A stretch of DNA of 64,000 bases, from assembly GCF_034929435.1 (NCBI RefSeq), contig NZ_JAYFUM010000005.1, positions 186,001-250,000 on the forward strand. The letters are read 5' to 3'. The position numbers and the translations under genes were made by a program. The notes beneath the pieces were generated by a model. That model did no database searches, was not told the DNA's origin, and saw only the letters and a program-made list of their open reading frames with translations. Positions 56,358 to 64,000 of the stretch are shown here, in pieces (position 1 is the stretch's first letter; each line of letters opens with the position of its first letter). This stretch comes from Arcicella rigui (lineage in GTDB: Bacteria; Bacteroidota; Bacteroidia; Cytophagales; Spirosomataceae).

Positions 56358-57965
56358 ATGAAAAAGTTATTTATATATATTGGACTAACGGCCTTACTTT
56401 TTCCAATAGGATGTACTTCTGATTTTGAAAAAATCAATACAGACCCTAATGCTACAAGTGCAGAGGTCTTCAATCCTAACTATCTTTTGTCTCAGTCTCA
56501 ATTCGACTACGGCAATACTGGATACTCGCAATTACTTTACCAAAGTATGTGGACGCAATCTTTAGCTTCTACTTTCTCTTACTACGGAAACGGAGATAAG
56601 TACGTAGCTTCTGGTAGTGCATTGGCATATCAAGGAAGAATTTTTGGAGAAAACTATCGTTCGGCTTCTTTGGCAGTAGAGATGCAAAATCTTACTAAAG
56701 ATAAACCTGCATTTTCTAACTTATACAATGTAGGTACTATCATGAAAGTACTTAACATTGCTCATATCACTGACTGCTATGGCGACGTACCTTATACTGA
56801 AGCTCTTAGAGCGAAAGATGCAATTACGCTTCCAAAGTATGATACGCAACAAACAATTTACCCAGGAATGTTAGCTGAATTAGAAACGGCTATCAAAAAC
56901 TTGGATGTAAACAAAGCAGGACCAACTGCTGATTTGATGTATGCTGGTGATGTAGCTAAATGGAAGAAATTTGGTTATTCGTTAATGTTGCGTTTAGCAA
57001 TGCGTATGACTAAAGTAGATGAAGCTGCTGCTAAGTCTTGGGCTGAGAAAGCCGTAGCTGGTGGCGTTTTCACTTCTATCGCTGATAATGCTAAAGTTTT
57101 AACTGACAATAGTACTCAAGGAAACAATACAACAGGTGCATTAAGAGTAGGTGATGATTACCGTGAAGTACGTTGGAGCAAAACTTTCATTGATTATTTG
57201 AAAGCAACTAATGACCCAAGAATTGCTGCTATTGCAGAGGTTTCTCAACCAGGTTTAGCTAATAACTCAAACCAAGACTTAGCAGGTGACAATACTGTTT
57301 CTGTTCAAATTGGTTTACCAAATGGTTATGACTTAAACGGTGGAGCTACTGATATTAGCAAGCATCCACAATATCCGGGTGCTTCTGGTACTGGTAATGA
57401 TGTTGCTAAAGTTGGTAAATACTCTCGTCCAAGAACTGCTATTTTCTTAGACCGTAGCGGTGTAAACTTCGTTTTAACTTATGCTGAAACTGAATTGTTA
57501 TTAGCAGAAGCTAAAGTAAGAGGTTGGAATGTTGGAGCTACTTCTGCTTCAGAACACTACAACAATGGTGTGGCAGCAGCTATCGCTTCTTTAGCTCAGT
57601 TCAATTCTACGGCGGCTTCTGATGCAGCTATTAAAGCAGCAGTTGCAGCTACTCCAGCTTTCTTGGCAGCTAACCCGTTGAATACAAGCTCAACTACTGC
57701 TTCATTGAAACAAATCAACGAGCAAATTTGGGTAACTACTTCAACTACTTTCAACTTTATCGAAACTTGGTCTAACTGGAGACGTTCTGGTTATCCAGTA
57801 TTGACACCAGTTGTGTTTGCGAATAACTTCTCGAATGGTACAATTCCAAGAAGAATTCCTTACAAAGTTGAAGAAGCTTCAACCAACCCTGTAAATTACG
57901 CTGCTGCTGTGGCTCGTTTGTCAGGCGGTGACACATTCACAGGAAGAGTATGGTGGGATAAATAA
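56358..57965 (+). CDS. SusD/RagB-like nutrient-binding lipoprotein (SusD-like_2 type)
   Basis: 535 residues with lipobox PIGC (Cys19). The mature N-terminus DFEKINTDPNATSAEVFNPNYLLSQ is the sign of the second SusD family rather than the classical one. Helical core (KVLNIAHITDCYGDVPYTEALRA, ADLMYAGDVAKWKKFGYSLMLRLAMRM) and C-terminus TFNFIETWSNWRRSGYPVLTP. Same highly biased codon use as the SusC before it. A hairpin terminator follows at 57996, so the pair is a separable transcript. Confidence 0.92.
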   Translation: MKKLFIYIGLTALLFPIGCTSDFEKINTDPNATSAEVFNPNYLLSQSQFDYGNTGYSQLLYQSMWTQSLASTFSYYGNGDKYVASGSALAYQGRIFGENYRSASLAVEMQNLTKDKPAFSNLYNVGTIMKVLNIAHITDCYGDVPYTEALRAKDAITLPKYDTQQTIYPGMLAELETAIKNLDVNKAGPTADLMYAGDVAKWKKFGYSLMLRLAMRMTKVDEAAAKSWAEKAVAGGVFTSIADNAKVLTDNSTQGNNTTGALRVGDDYREVRWSKTFIDYLKATNDPRIAAIAEVSQPGLANNSNQDLAGDNTVSVQIGLPNGYDLNGGATDISKHPQYPGASGTGNDVAKVGKYSRPRTAIFLDRSGVNFVLTYAETELLLAEAKVRGWNVGATSASEHYNNGVAAAIASLAQFNSTAASDAAIKAAVAATPAFLAANPLNTSSTTASLKQINEQIWVTTSTTFNFIETWSNWRRSGYPVLTPVVFANNFSNGTIPRRIPYKVEEASTNPVNYAAAVARLSGGDTFTGRVWWDK

Positions 57966-57995
57966 ACCGAACCACTATTCATAAATTAATGCGTG

Positions 57996-58037
57996 GGAGT
58001 TGGAATGATTTGTTCCAACTCCTTAATGCTTTCTTTT
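57996..58037 (+). terminator. Hairpin after the second susCD pair
   Basis: A 10-bp perfect stem GGAGTTGGAA/TTCCAACTCC (57996-58005 with 58013-58022), 7-base loop, T-rich but interrupted tail. Confidence 0.65.
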
Positions 58038-58044
58038 GTTAAGT

Positions 58045-58160
58045 AACAATGCAGAATTGCGAATTGTCAATGAATGTATTGATTTTCAAAAACTTACTTT
58101 TTTTTAATTATTTGAAATTCAATATTGTAAAATTCAAAACTCACAATTCAGCACTCAAAC
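58045..58160. repeat. Inverted degenerate word array, locus E
   Basis: Left arm (about 58048-58088) repeats GAATTG-type words; right arm (about 58111-58160) repeats AATTCAATA / AAATTCAAAAC / ACAATTCAGCA. The arms pair imperfectly over about 40 bases. It lies between the susCD terminator and the hairpin before the FG-GAP gene. Confidence 0.6.
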
Positions 58161-58229
58161 TTATCGCTCATTGAATTATACTTCATCAATTTTTAAAATT
58201 CAGATTAGCAAAATATCGTATTTTTTCTC

Positions 58230-58266
58230 AACTTCGACTAAACCCTTTTTAGTCGAAGTTTTTTAT
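58230..58266 (+). terminator. Terminator-like hairpin just before the FG-GAP gene
   Basis: AACTTCGACT/AGTCGAAGTT (58230-58239 with 58251-58260), with an 11-base T-rich loop and T-rich tail. It ends only 10-16 bases upstream of the ATG at 58277, so it could terminate read-through or sequester the translation start. Confidence 0.7.
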
Positions 58267-58276
58267 AAGATTTTAT

Positions 58277-61200
58277 ATGAAGATTCCAGTGATGAGCCAT
58301 TCCCCTTCTAAAATACTTTCCTTTATTTTCTTGAGTTTATTATGCTTTGAGGCTACTGCTCAACAAACTTTGTTTCAAAAGCTTGATGCTAAAAAAACAG
58401 GTATTGATTTTATCAATCAAATTGATGAAACAGAGGAGTTGAACGTAATGGCTTATGAGTATTTTTTCAATGGTGCTGGTGTAGCCGTTGGCGATGTAAA
58501 TAATGATGGCTTGGAAGATGTGTTTTTTACTGCCAACATGAAAGCCAACAAACTGTACTTGAACTTGGGAAAATTACAATTCAAAGACATCACCAAAACG
58601 GCTTCAAAAGATTTGGAAGGTAGAAAAGGAGCTTGGAAAACTGGAGTAACCATGGCGGACGTAAATGGCGATGGATACTTGGATATTTATATTTGTTATT
58701 CAGGAAAAGTAGAGGAGGAAAATCGCCGAAATCAGTTGTTTATCAATCTTGGCAAACAAAAAGATGGTTCAGTAAAATTCATCGAAAAGGCAAAAGAGTA
58801 TGGTTTAGATAGTCCTTGTTACAGTACGCAAGCGGCTTTTTTAGATTATGATTCAGACGGAGATTTAGATATGTTCTTGCTCAATCATAATGTAAAGAAG
58901 TATGATAACATGGAGTTGGCTCGCCTCAGAAATGAAATTGACCCTCTGGCTGGAAATCGTTTATTTGAAAATAAAAACGGACATTTTGAAGACGTTTCTG
59001 CCAAAGCGGGTATTCATCAATATCCATTAACTTTTGGTTTGGGTGTTGCCATTGCCGACATCAATAAAGATGGATTGCCAGATATTTACGTTACCAACGA
59101 TTATAACGAACCCGATTATTTGTACATCAACAAAGGCAATGGTACTTTTCTGGAAGACACCAAAAAGTCATTACAACATCTGGCTCAATTCTCGATGGGC
59201 GTGGACATCGCCGATATAAATAATGATGCTTTGCCTGATATTCTTTCGCTGGATATGTTGCCAGAAGATAATCGCAGACAAAAGCTATTACAATTACAAG
59301 AAAACTATGAGTCGTTTGAACTCATGCAAAATCAAGGTCTTCAGAAACAATATATGCACAATATGTTGCAACTGAATCAAGGAAATGACCGAAACAAAAT
59401 TCCATTTTTTAGTGAAATTGCTCGCCTTTCGGGGCTATCAAGTACCGATTGGAGTTGGTGTCCGCTCATTGTTGATTTTGACAATGATGGATTGAAAGAC
59501 GTTTTTATCAGTAATGGTTATTTAAGAGATTATACCAATAAAGATTTTTTAAGATACTGGGGCGACTACAAAATCCGCAAAGCAATGGACAGAGAACCCA
59601 TTCAATTGATGGATTTGGTGCGTGCAATGCCTTCAACAAAATTGCCCAATTATATCTTTAAAAATAATGGTGATTTAACTTTTAGTAACCAACAAGAGGC
59701 TTGGGGAATGTCTGCTCCAAGTATTTCAAGCGGAGCAGCGTATGCAGATTTAGACAACGATGGCGACTTAGATTTGTTGATTAATAATATCAACGAAGAA
59801 GTTTCTGTTTATCAAAATACGAGTAGAGAAAATGCTCAAGGGCATTATTTTCAAGTAAATCTTATTGCTGACAAAACCACGAAAACAGTACTTGGCTCTA
59901 AAGTATATTTATATGCTGGCGGTCAAGTACAATACCAAGAAGTAAATCCTTATCGTGGTTATTTGTCTTGTGAACCTATGCGTTTACATTTTGGTTTGGG
60001 TAAAAATACAAAAGTCGATTCGCTCAAAATCGTTTGGCCCGACCACACCGAACAGTGGCTCAAAGCATTGTCGGCAGACAAATTACTTTCTATTAAAAAG
60101 AATAGCGAACCGATTTCCTCTTTTGAACTTATCGAAGACCCAATTTTTCAGAAAGTATCTTCAAAAATTCCCTATTTACACGAGCCTTTTATCGAAAATG
60201 ATTTCAAGCGTCAGCCTTTAATGTTGTTTATGTATTCGGCTACTGGGCCAGTACTTGCCAAAGGCGATGTGAACAAGGACGGTTTGGAAGATGTTTTTGT
60301 GAGTGGCGATAAAAATCGTAATGGAAAAGTACTGATTCAGCAAAGTAATGGTACTTTTTTGCCGATTGAAAATTTAGAAATTGGCGATGAAAATAATTCA
60401 TCTATCGTTGCGGCGGTTTTCTTTGATGCCAATGGTGATGGCTTTCAAGATTTGTATATTGCCAAAGGTGGGTATTCACTGTTTGAAGTAAATACACCTT
60501 CGTTTCAAGATGAAATCTTCTTGAACAATGGCAAAGGAAAATTATTTCCTTCTACTTACTCTTTGCCGAATTTGAGTGCCAGTAGCAAAGCATTTGTGCG
60601 TCCTTGCGACTTTGATAAAGATGGAGACACAGATTTGTTTGTGGGCGGAAGAGTACTGCCCGGTCGTTATCCTATCGCACCCGAATCGTTTTTATTAGAA
60701 AATAATGGTCAGGCGAAATTTACGATAAAGAACATTCCTTTTGCCAAATTGGGAATGCTGACAGATGCACAATGGACAGATATTGATGCCGACGGCAGAC
60801 AAGACTTAGTGATTTGTGGGGAATTTATGCCTATCAAAATTTACTTGAACAAGCCAGAAGGTTTTGTTGATAAAACAAGTACTTACTTCTCGGAAACAGA
60901 TAATGGTTTGTGGTTTTCGCTGGCTTTGGAAGATGTGAATGGTGACGGTCAAAAAGATATTATTGCTGGAAATTATGGCGAAAATTCTGTCATAAAAGTG
61001 TCAAAGCAACAGCCTGCCGAATTGTACTTTGCTGATTTTGACGATAATGGTTCAATTGACCCCTTCTTGAATTTTTACGTACAAGGCAAATCGTATCCTT
61101 TTGTAAGTCGTGATGAATTGAACGACCAAATTTTCCCGATGCGAAGACGATTCTCTTCTTATAAAAATTACGCTGACGCTACCATCAACGAAGTATTGAC

Positions 61201-61618
61201 GAAAGAAGAAATTGCCAAAGCAACAATTTTAACATTGAATGAAAACCGAACCGTTTGTTTCCTGAGCAGTATCGGAGCAGATAAAAGTATTCAATACCAA
61301 AAGAAAGTACTGCCTTTACAAGCTCAATTTGCCCCAGTTTCACAGATTTTAGTAAAAGATTTTGACAAAGACGGAAAAAGCGACCTTTTGTTGTTGGGAA
61401 ATAAAACCGACAATCGTTTGAAATTAGGCAGTATGGATGCCAATTATGGCTGTCTTCTGAAAGGAAACGGCAAAGGAGATTTTACTTACCTCAACCAGAT
61501 TACTTCTGGACTTTCGGTGAAAGGTGACGTAAAATCTTTTGTAGAAATGAACATTGGGGCTGAAAAATATTTAATCATTGCTGCTTTTAACCAAGCACTT
61601 CAATTTTATAAAGAATGA
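58277..61618 (+). CDS. FG-GAP/VCBS repeat protein with ASPIC/UnbV domain, third paralogue
   Basis: 1113 residues. Signal peptide (ILSFIFLSLLCFEATAQ) but no lipobox, so secreted or periplasmic; an alternative start is the internal Met at residue 6. KKTGIDFINQIDETEELNVMAYEY begins the propeller. Ca loops include DVNNDGLEDVF, DINKDGLPDIY, DLDNDGDLDLL and DANGDGFQDLY. The ASPIC part is GSKVYLYAGGQVQYQEVNPYRGYL. Paralogous to the pair at 33882 and 37459, again placed after a SusCD pair. Its stop overlaps the start of the haloperoxidase-like gene by 4 bases, so those two are coupled. Confidence 0.88.
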   Translation: MKIPVMSHSPSKILSFIFLSLLCFEATAQQTLFQKLDAKKTGIDFINQIDETEELNVMAYEYFFNGAGVAVGDVNNDGLEDVFFTANMKANKLYLNLGKLQFKDITKTASKDLEGRKGAWKTGVTMADVNGDGYLDIYICYSGKVEEENRRNQLFINLGKQKDGSVKFIEKAKEYGLDSPCYSTQAAFLDYDSDGDLDMFLLNHNVKKYDNMELARLRNEIDPLAGNRLFENKNGHFEDVSAKAGIHQYPLTFGLGVAIADINKDGLPDIYVTNDYNEPDYLYINKGNGTFLEDTKKSLQHLAQFSMGVDIADINNDALPDILSLDMLPEDNRRQKLLQLQENYESFELMQNQGLQKQYMHNMLQLNQGNDRNKIPFFSEIARLSGLSSTDWSWCPLIVDFDNDGLKDVFISNGYLRDYTNKDFLRYWGDYKIRKAMDREPIQLMDLVRAMPSTKLPNYIFKNNGDLTFSNQQEAWGMSAPSISSGAAYADLDNDGDLDLLINNINEEVSVYQNTSRENAQGHYFQVNLIADKTTKTVLGSKVYLYAGGQVQYQEVNPYRGYLSCEPMRLHFGLGKNTKVDSLKIVWPDHTEQWLKALSADKLLSIKKNSEPISSFELIEDPIFQKVSSKIPYLHEPFIENDFKRQPLMLFMYSATGPVLAKGDVNKDGLEDVFVSGDKNRNGKVLIQQSNGTFLPIENLEIGDENNSSIVAAVFFDANGDGFQDLYIAKGGYSLFEVNTPSFQDEIFLNNGKGKLFPSTYSLPNLSASSKAFVRPCDFDKDGDTDLFVGGRVLPGRYPIAPESFLLENNGQAKFTIKNIPFAKLGMLTDAQWTDIDADGRQDLVICGEFMPIKIYLNKPEGFVDKTSTYFSETDNGLWFSLALEDVNGDGQKDIIAGNYGENSVIKVSKQQPAELYFADFDDNGSIDPFLNFYVQGKSYPFVSRDELNDQIFPMRRRFSSYKNYADATINEVLTKEEIAKATILTLNENRTVCFLSSIGADKSIQYQKKVLPLQAQFAPVSQILVKDFDKDGKSDLLLLGNKTDNRLKLGSMDANYGCLLKGNGKGDFTYLNQITSGLSVKGDVKSFVEMNIGAEKYLIIAAFNQALQFYKE

Positions 61619-62946
61619 TTTATCTAAGAAAATTTTCCCTGCTGATAGCTTTACTTTGTACTTTTTCGGTACAGGCTTTCAAGGCAAAAAAAGAACCAAC
61701 AGCCTATTTACAACCTGCTGTTTTCTCTTTGACTATGGTGATGCTCCACGATGTAGTAAATCCGCCAGCGGCGAGTAGATTCTACTCATACAGTTTGTTG
61801 GGAGCTCACGAAATACTGGCACAGCACGACCAAACGATTCCTTCGCCGAGTACTTATATCAAAGGTTTCCCCAAATTCAGTATTCAACATTCGGGCGAGT
61901 ACGACTACCATTTGGCGGCTTTGTACGCAATTTTGGAGACAGGAAAAAGGATGTTGCCTTCGGGTTTTCAGTTGGAAGAAGACCAAAAGAAAATTCTTGA
62001 AAGTTGGAAAAATGATGGCTATTCAGAGCAAGTCATTACAAATTCTATCAATGTCGCTCAAGAAGTATCACAAAAAATGGTGGCTTGGGCAAAAAATGAT
62101 GGCTACTTGAAACTAAGTACTTTAAGAAGGTACAAGCCTATAAAAGGAGAGGGGAATTGGTATCCAACTCCGCCTGCCTATATGGAAGCCGTTGAACCTA
62201 ATTGGCGAACGATTAGACCAATGTTGATAGATACTTGTAACCAATTTAAGCCGATTCCGCCAGTAGCGTACAGTGCCGAAGAGGGAAGTGAATTTTATAA
62301 ATTGGCGAAAGCGGTATATGACATTAGTAAAAATTCAACTTTAGAGCAAAGAACCATCGCTGCTTTTTGGGATTGTAACCCTTTTGCCATCAATACTTCT
62401 GGACACATGTCGATTGGTTTCAAAAAAATGAGTCCGGGCGGACACTGGATGAATATCACAAGTATCGCCTCGAACAAAGCAAAACTTCCGTTTGGACAGT
62501 CGTTGATGCTTCATTCATTGGTTGCCACTACTTTGATGGATGCTTTTATTAGTTGTTGGGATGAAAAGTACAGGAGTAACCGAATCAGACCTGAAACGGT
62601 AATTAATAAATTGATAGATATTCGTTGGCAACCACTTTTACAAACGCCACCGTTTCCAGAATATACCAGCGGACACAGCGTAATTTCAACCGCTTCGGCA
62701 GAAGTATTGACTTACTTTTTGGGAGACAGCTTTGAATACATAGATGATTCTGAAATCTATTTTGATTTACAGCCACGCAAATTTACTTCTTTCCGACAAG
62801 CCGCTAACGAAGCTGCCGTGTCACGTTTTTATGGTGGCATTCATTATATGGACGCCATCGAAAACGGACAAACACAAGGTGGAAATTTAGGGAAATTTGT
62901 AGTGAATAAAATCAAAACCTTAGGGATTCAGCCTTTTGTGAAGTAG
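61615..62946 (+). CDS. Vanadium-dependent haloperoxidase-like PAP2 enzyme, secreted
   Basis: 443 residues. Signal peptide (SLLIALLCTFSVQAF). All three vanadate/phosphate-binding signatures are complete: Lys318-X6-Arg325-Pro326, Thr-Ser-Gly-His at 351-354, and Ser403-Arg404-X5-His410-X3-Asp413. Length and motif spacing fit the vanadium haloperoxidase side of the family, but an acid phosphatase cannot be excluded. ATGA overlap with the FG-GAP gene implies that the products work together outside the inner membrane. Substrate unknown. Confidence 0.87.
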   Translation: MIYLRKFSLLIALLCTFSVQAFKAKKEPTAYLQPAVFSLTMVMLHDVVNPPAASRFYSYSLLGAHEILAQHDQTIPSPSTYIKGFPKFSIQHSGEYDYHLAALYAILETGKRMLPSGFQLEEDQKKILESWKNDGYSEQVITNSINVAQEVSQKMVAWAKNDGYLKLSTLRRYKPIKGEGNWYPTPPAYMEAVEPNWRTIRPMLIDTCNQFKPIPPVAYSAEEGSEFYKLAKAVYDISKNSTLEQRTIAAFWDCNPFAINTSGHMSIGFKKMSPGGHWMNITSIASNKAKLPFGQSLMLHSLVATTLMDAFISCWDEKYRSNRIRPETVINKLIDIRWQPLLQTPPFPEYTSGHSVISTASAEVLTYFLGDSFEYIDDSEIYFDLQPRKFTSFRQAANEAAVSRFYGGIHYMDAIENGQTQGGNLGKFVVNKIKTLGIQPFVK

Positions 62947-63013
62947 CATGGTTTGAGATTTAGTACTTAATGCCTAATTTTAAGCTTTATTTTCTTTATC
63001 AACATCAATCATT

Positions 63014-63499
63014 ATGGCAGAGAGTTTATATATTCCTACAACCGAAAATCGTCAAGAAATTTATGAGGCAATTTTGCCACAAGTAAAGGCTTTAATTACG
63101 GATGAGGCTGATTTAATTGCCAATCTTGCGAATATTTCGGCGGTTTTACGTGAGGCTTTTGGCTTTTTTTGGGTAGGATTTTATCTGAAAAAAGAGAATC
63201 AATTGGTTTTAGGCCCATTCCAAGGCCCAATTGCTTGTACTCGTATTCCGTTTACAAAAGGCGTTTGTGGACATTGTTATAGCACTCAGCAAACCGTAAT
63301 TGTACCAGACGTAGAGGAATTTCCCGGACATATTGCTTGTGCCTCTGCTTCAAAATCTGAAATTGTATTGCCTGTTTTTGATAAGTCTGGAGAGGTATGT
63401 ATGGTACTGGATGTTGACTCTGATAAGTTGAATGATTTTTCAGAAACAGATGCCGAAGGTTTAGGCAATATTTTAAAAGTATTGGAAGGAACTTTATAA
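63014..63499 (+). CDS. msrC: Free methionine-(R)-sulfoxide reductase (GAF type)
   Basis: 161 residues, one GAF domain, cytoplasmic. Reduces free Met-R-sulfoxide with thioredoxin. The cysteine set is present: Cys75 in GPIACTRI, Cys85 in GVCGHC, and Cys109 in FPGHIACA, the last being the usual catalytic position. The motif PDVEEFPGHIACA is diagnostic. Length agrees with E. coli MsrC/YebR. Transcribed alone; it converges with the unknown gene at the right edge. Confidence 0.94.
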   Translation: MAESLYIPTTENRQEIYEAILPQVKALITDEADLIANLANISAVLREAFGFFWVGFYLKKENQLVLGPFQGPIACTRIPFTKGVCGHCYSTQQTVIVPDVEEFPGHIACASASKSEIVLPVFDKSGEVCMVLDVDSDKLNDFSETDAEGLGNILKVLEGTL

Positions 63500-63535
63500 G
63501 TTCTTCCATTAATGATGTTAGATAATTGTTTAAAT

Positions 63536-64000
63536 CTACTCTAAAGTTAACCAGCTTGTTACTAAGGATGAGTATTCTCCAAAAGTTAATTCGTTAGGTA
63601 GCCAATTATTTTCTTCACAAAGAGATGGCAATGACTCTTGAAAGAGCTTATATTCATAGATTATCTTAGAGGCACTTGGGAGTTTATCAGGTGTTTTTGT
63701 AGAAAGCCAATTTCGAATAATTTTAATTGCTTCTTCCACAGAATCTTTATGTTCCTTAATGTCTTGCCCTGATAAGTCCGAAATAAATTGCTTAAACCTG
63801 AATTTTTGACTTTCTATTATTAAGTATTGATTTAATCTTTGTCTTTTCGTCCCAAATTCAATTGCCCCAATACAAATTCCTAATTCCAATGGCATATTGA
63901 ATCTTGGTAAATTTTCTGTTTCGCTCAAGGCTACTCTTGATAAATCATGGATAGAGTATTTACTTTCACGAATTAATTGAACAATATTTTGGATTCTTAT
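63536..64000 (-). CDS. Conserved protein of unknown function, 5' end beyond the window
   Basis: The frame is open to the right edge, so the gene is truncated; the TTG at 63928 is not needed as a start because 24 further in-frame codons precede it. The visible 154 residues begin RIQNIVQLIRESKYSIHDLS and contain LPRFNMPLELGICIGAIEFG and KFRFKQFISDLSGQDIKEH. This is a pattern I recall from uncharacterised bacterial proteins with a nucleoside-deoxyribosyltransferase or TIR-like look (SIHDLSRV followed by an MPLELG helix). Several such proteins are found near defence genes. Function is not known, and the fold assignment is an impression only. Confidence 0.6.
   Translation of the reverse strand: MRIQNIVQLIRESKYSIHDLSRVALSETENLPRFNMPLELGICIGAIEFGTKRQRLNQYLIIESQKFRFKQFISDLSGQDIKEHKDSVEEAIKIIRNWLSTKTPDKLPSASKIIYEYKLFQESLPSLCEENNWLPNELTFGEYSSLVTSWLTLE

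Overview
The window looks like chromosome of a Bacteroidota bacterium, most likely a Cytophagales/Spirosomataceae-type organism. Three lines of evidence support this: two SusC/SusD outer-membrane uptake pairs, several promoters with the Bacteroidota form (TTG, about 19-21 bp, TAnnTTTG), and AT-rich DNA in which many proteins carry Bacteroidota-style signal peptides or lipoboxes. No rRNA, tRNA, CRISPR array, transposase or phage gene was recognised.

Layout. 1-2950: the 3' end of a beta-barrel-like gene, then a tight operon of three unrecognised genes, very A/T-rich and bracketed by two near-identical hairpins. 3000-12310: housekeeping and metabolism, comprising a cysteine desulfurase, an ethanolamine-permease-like APC transporter, an alpha/beta hydrolase, a protein resembling the DNA polymerase III psi subunit, a KdaD-like FAH protein, a sulfite-oxidase-like enzyme with a cytochrome c, fmt, and greA behind a long leader containing terminator-like hairpins. 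12494-14575: a BatA-type membrane protein. 14936-24652: a dense two-component cluster of two single-domain receivers, one REC-kinase and two giant GAF/PAS kinases, with no DNA-binding output. 24986-28394: a GMC oxidoreductase and a Tat-exported TIM-barrel protein, then a small secreted protein.

28757-45913 is a carbohydrate-use locus. It runs promoter, SusC, SusD, two tandem FG-GAP/ASPIC lipoproteins, GH36 alpha-galactosidase, GntR-type regulator and Na+/solute symporter, which suggests uptake and cleavage of an alpha-galactoside. 46103-51025 holds fbaA, rplS and an acyl-CoA dehydrogenase with a MarR regulator; matching palindromes upstream of both suggest direct control and autoregulation. 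51367-62946 is a second nutrient locus: a divergent ROK repressor, SusC, a SusD-like protein, an FG-GAP/ASPIC protein and a vanadium-haloperoxidase-like PAP2 enzyme. The window ends with a free-methionine-sulfoxide reductase and the truncated gene of an unnamed family.

The most unusual recurring pattern is a set of intergenic inverted arrays built from short degenerate repeated words. They lie near 11.3, 26.7, 33.7, 43.1 and 58.1 kb, with one-sided traces near 4.2 kb and inside the cytochrome gene at 9.4 kb. Word content differs between loci while the hairpin plan is kept, and they do not match any repeat class I know. Other leads are the greA leader, the hairpin-bracketed three-gene cassette, the psi-like protein and the MarR operator pair.
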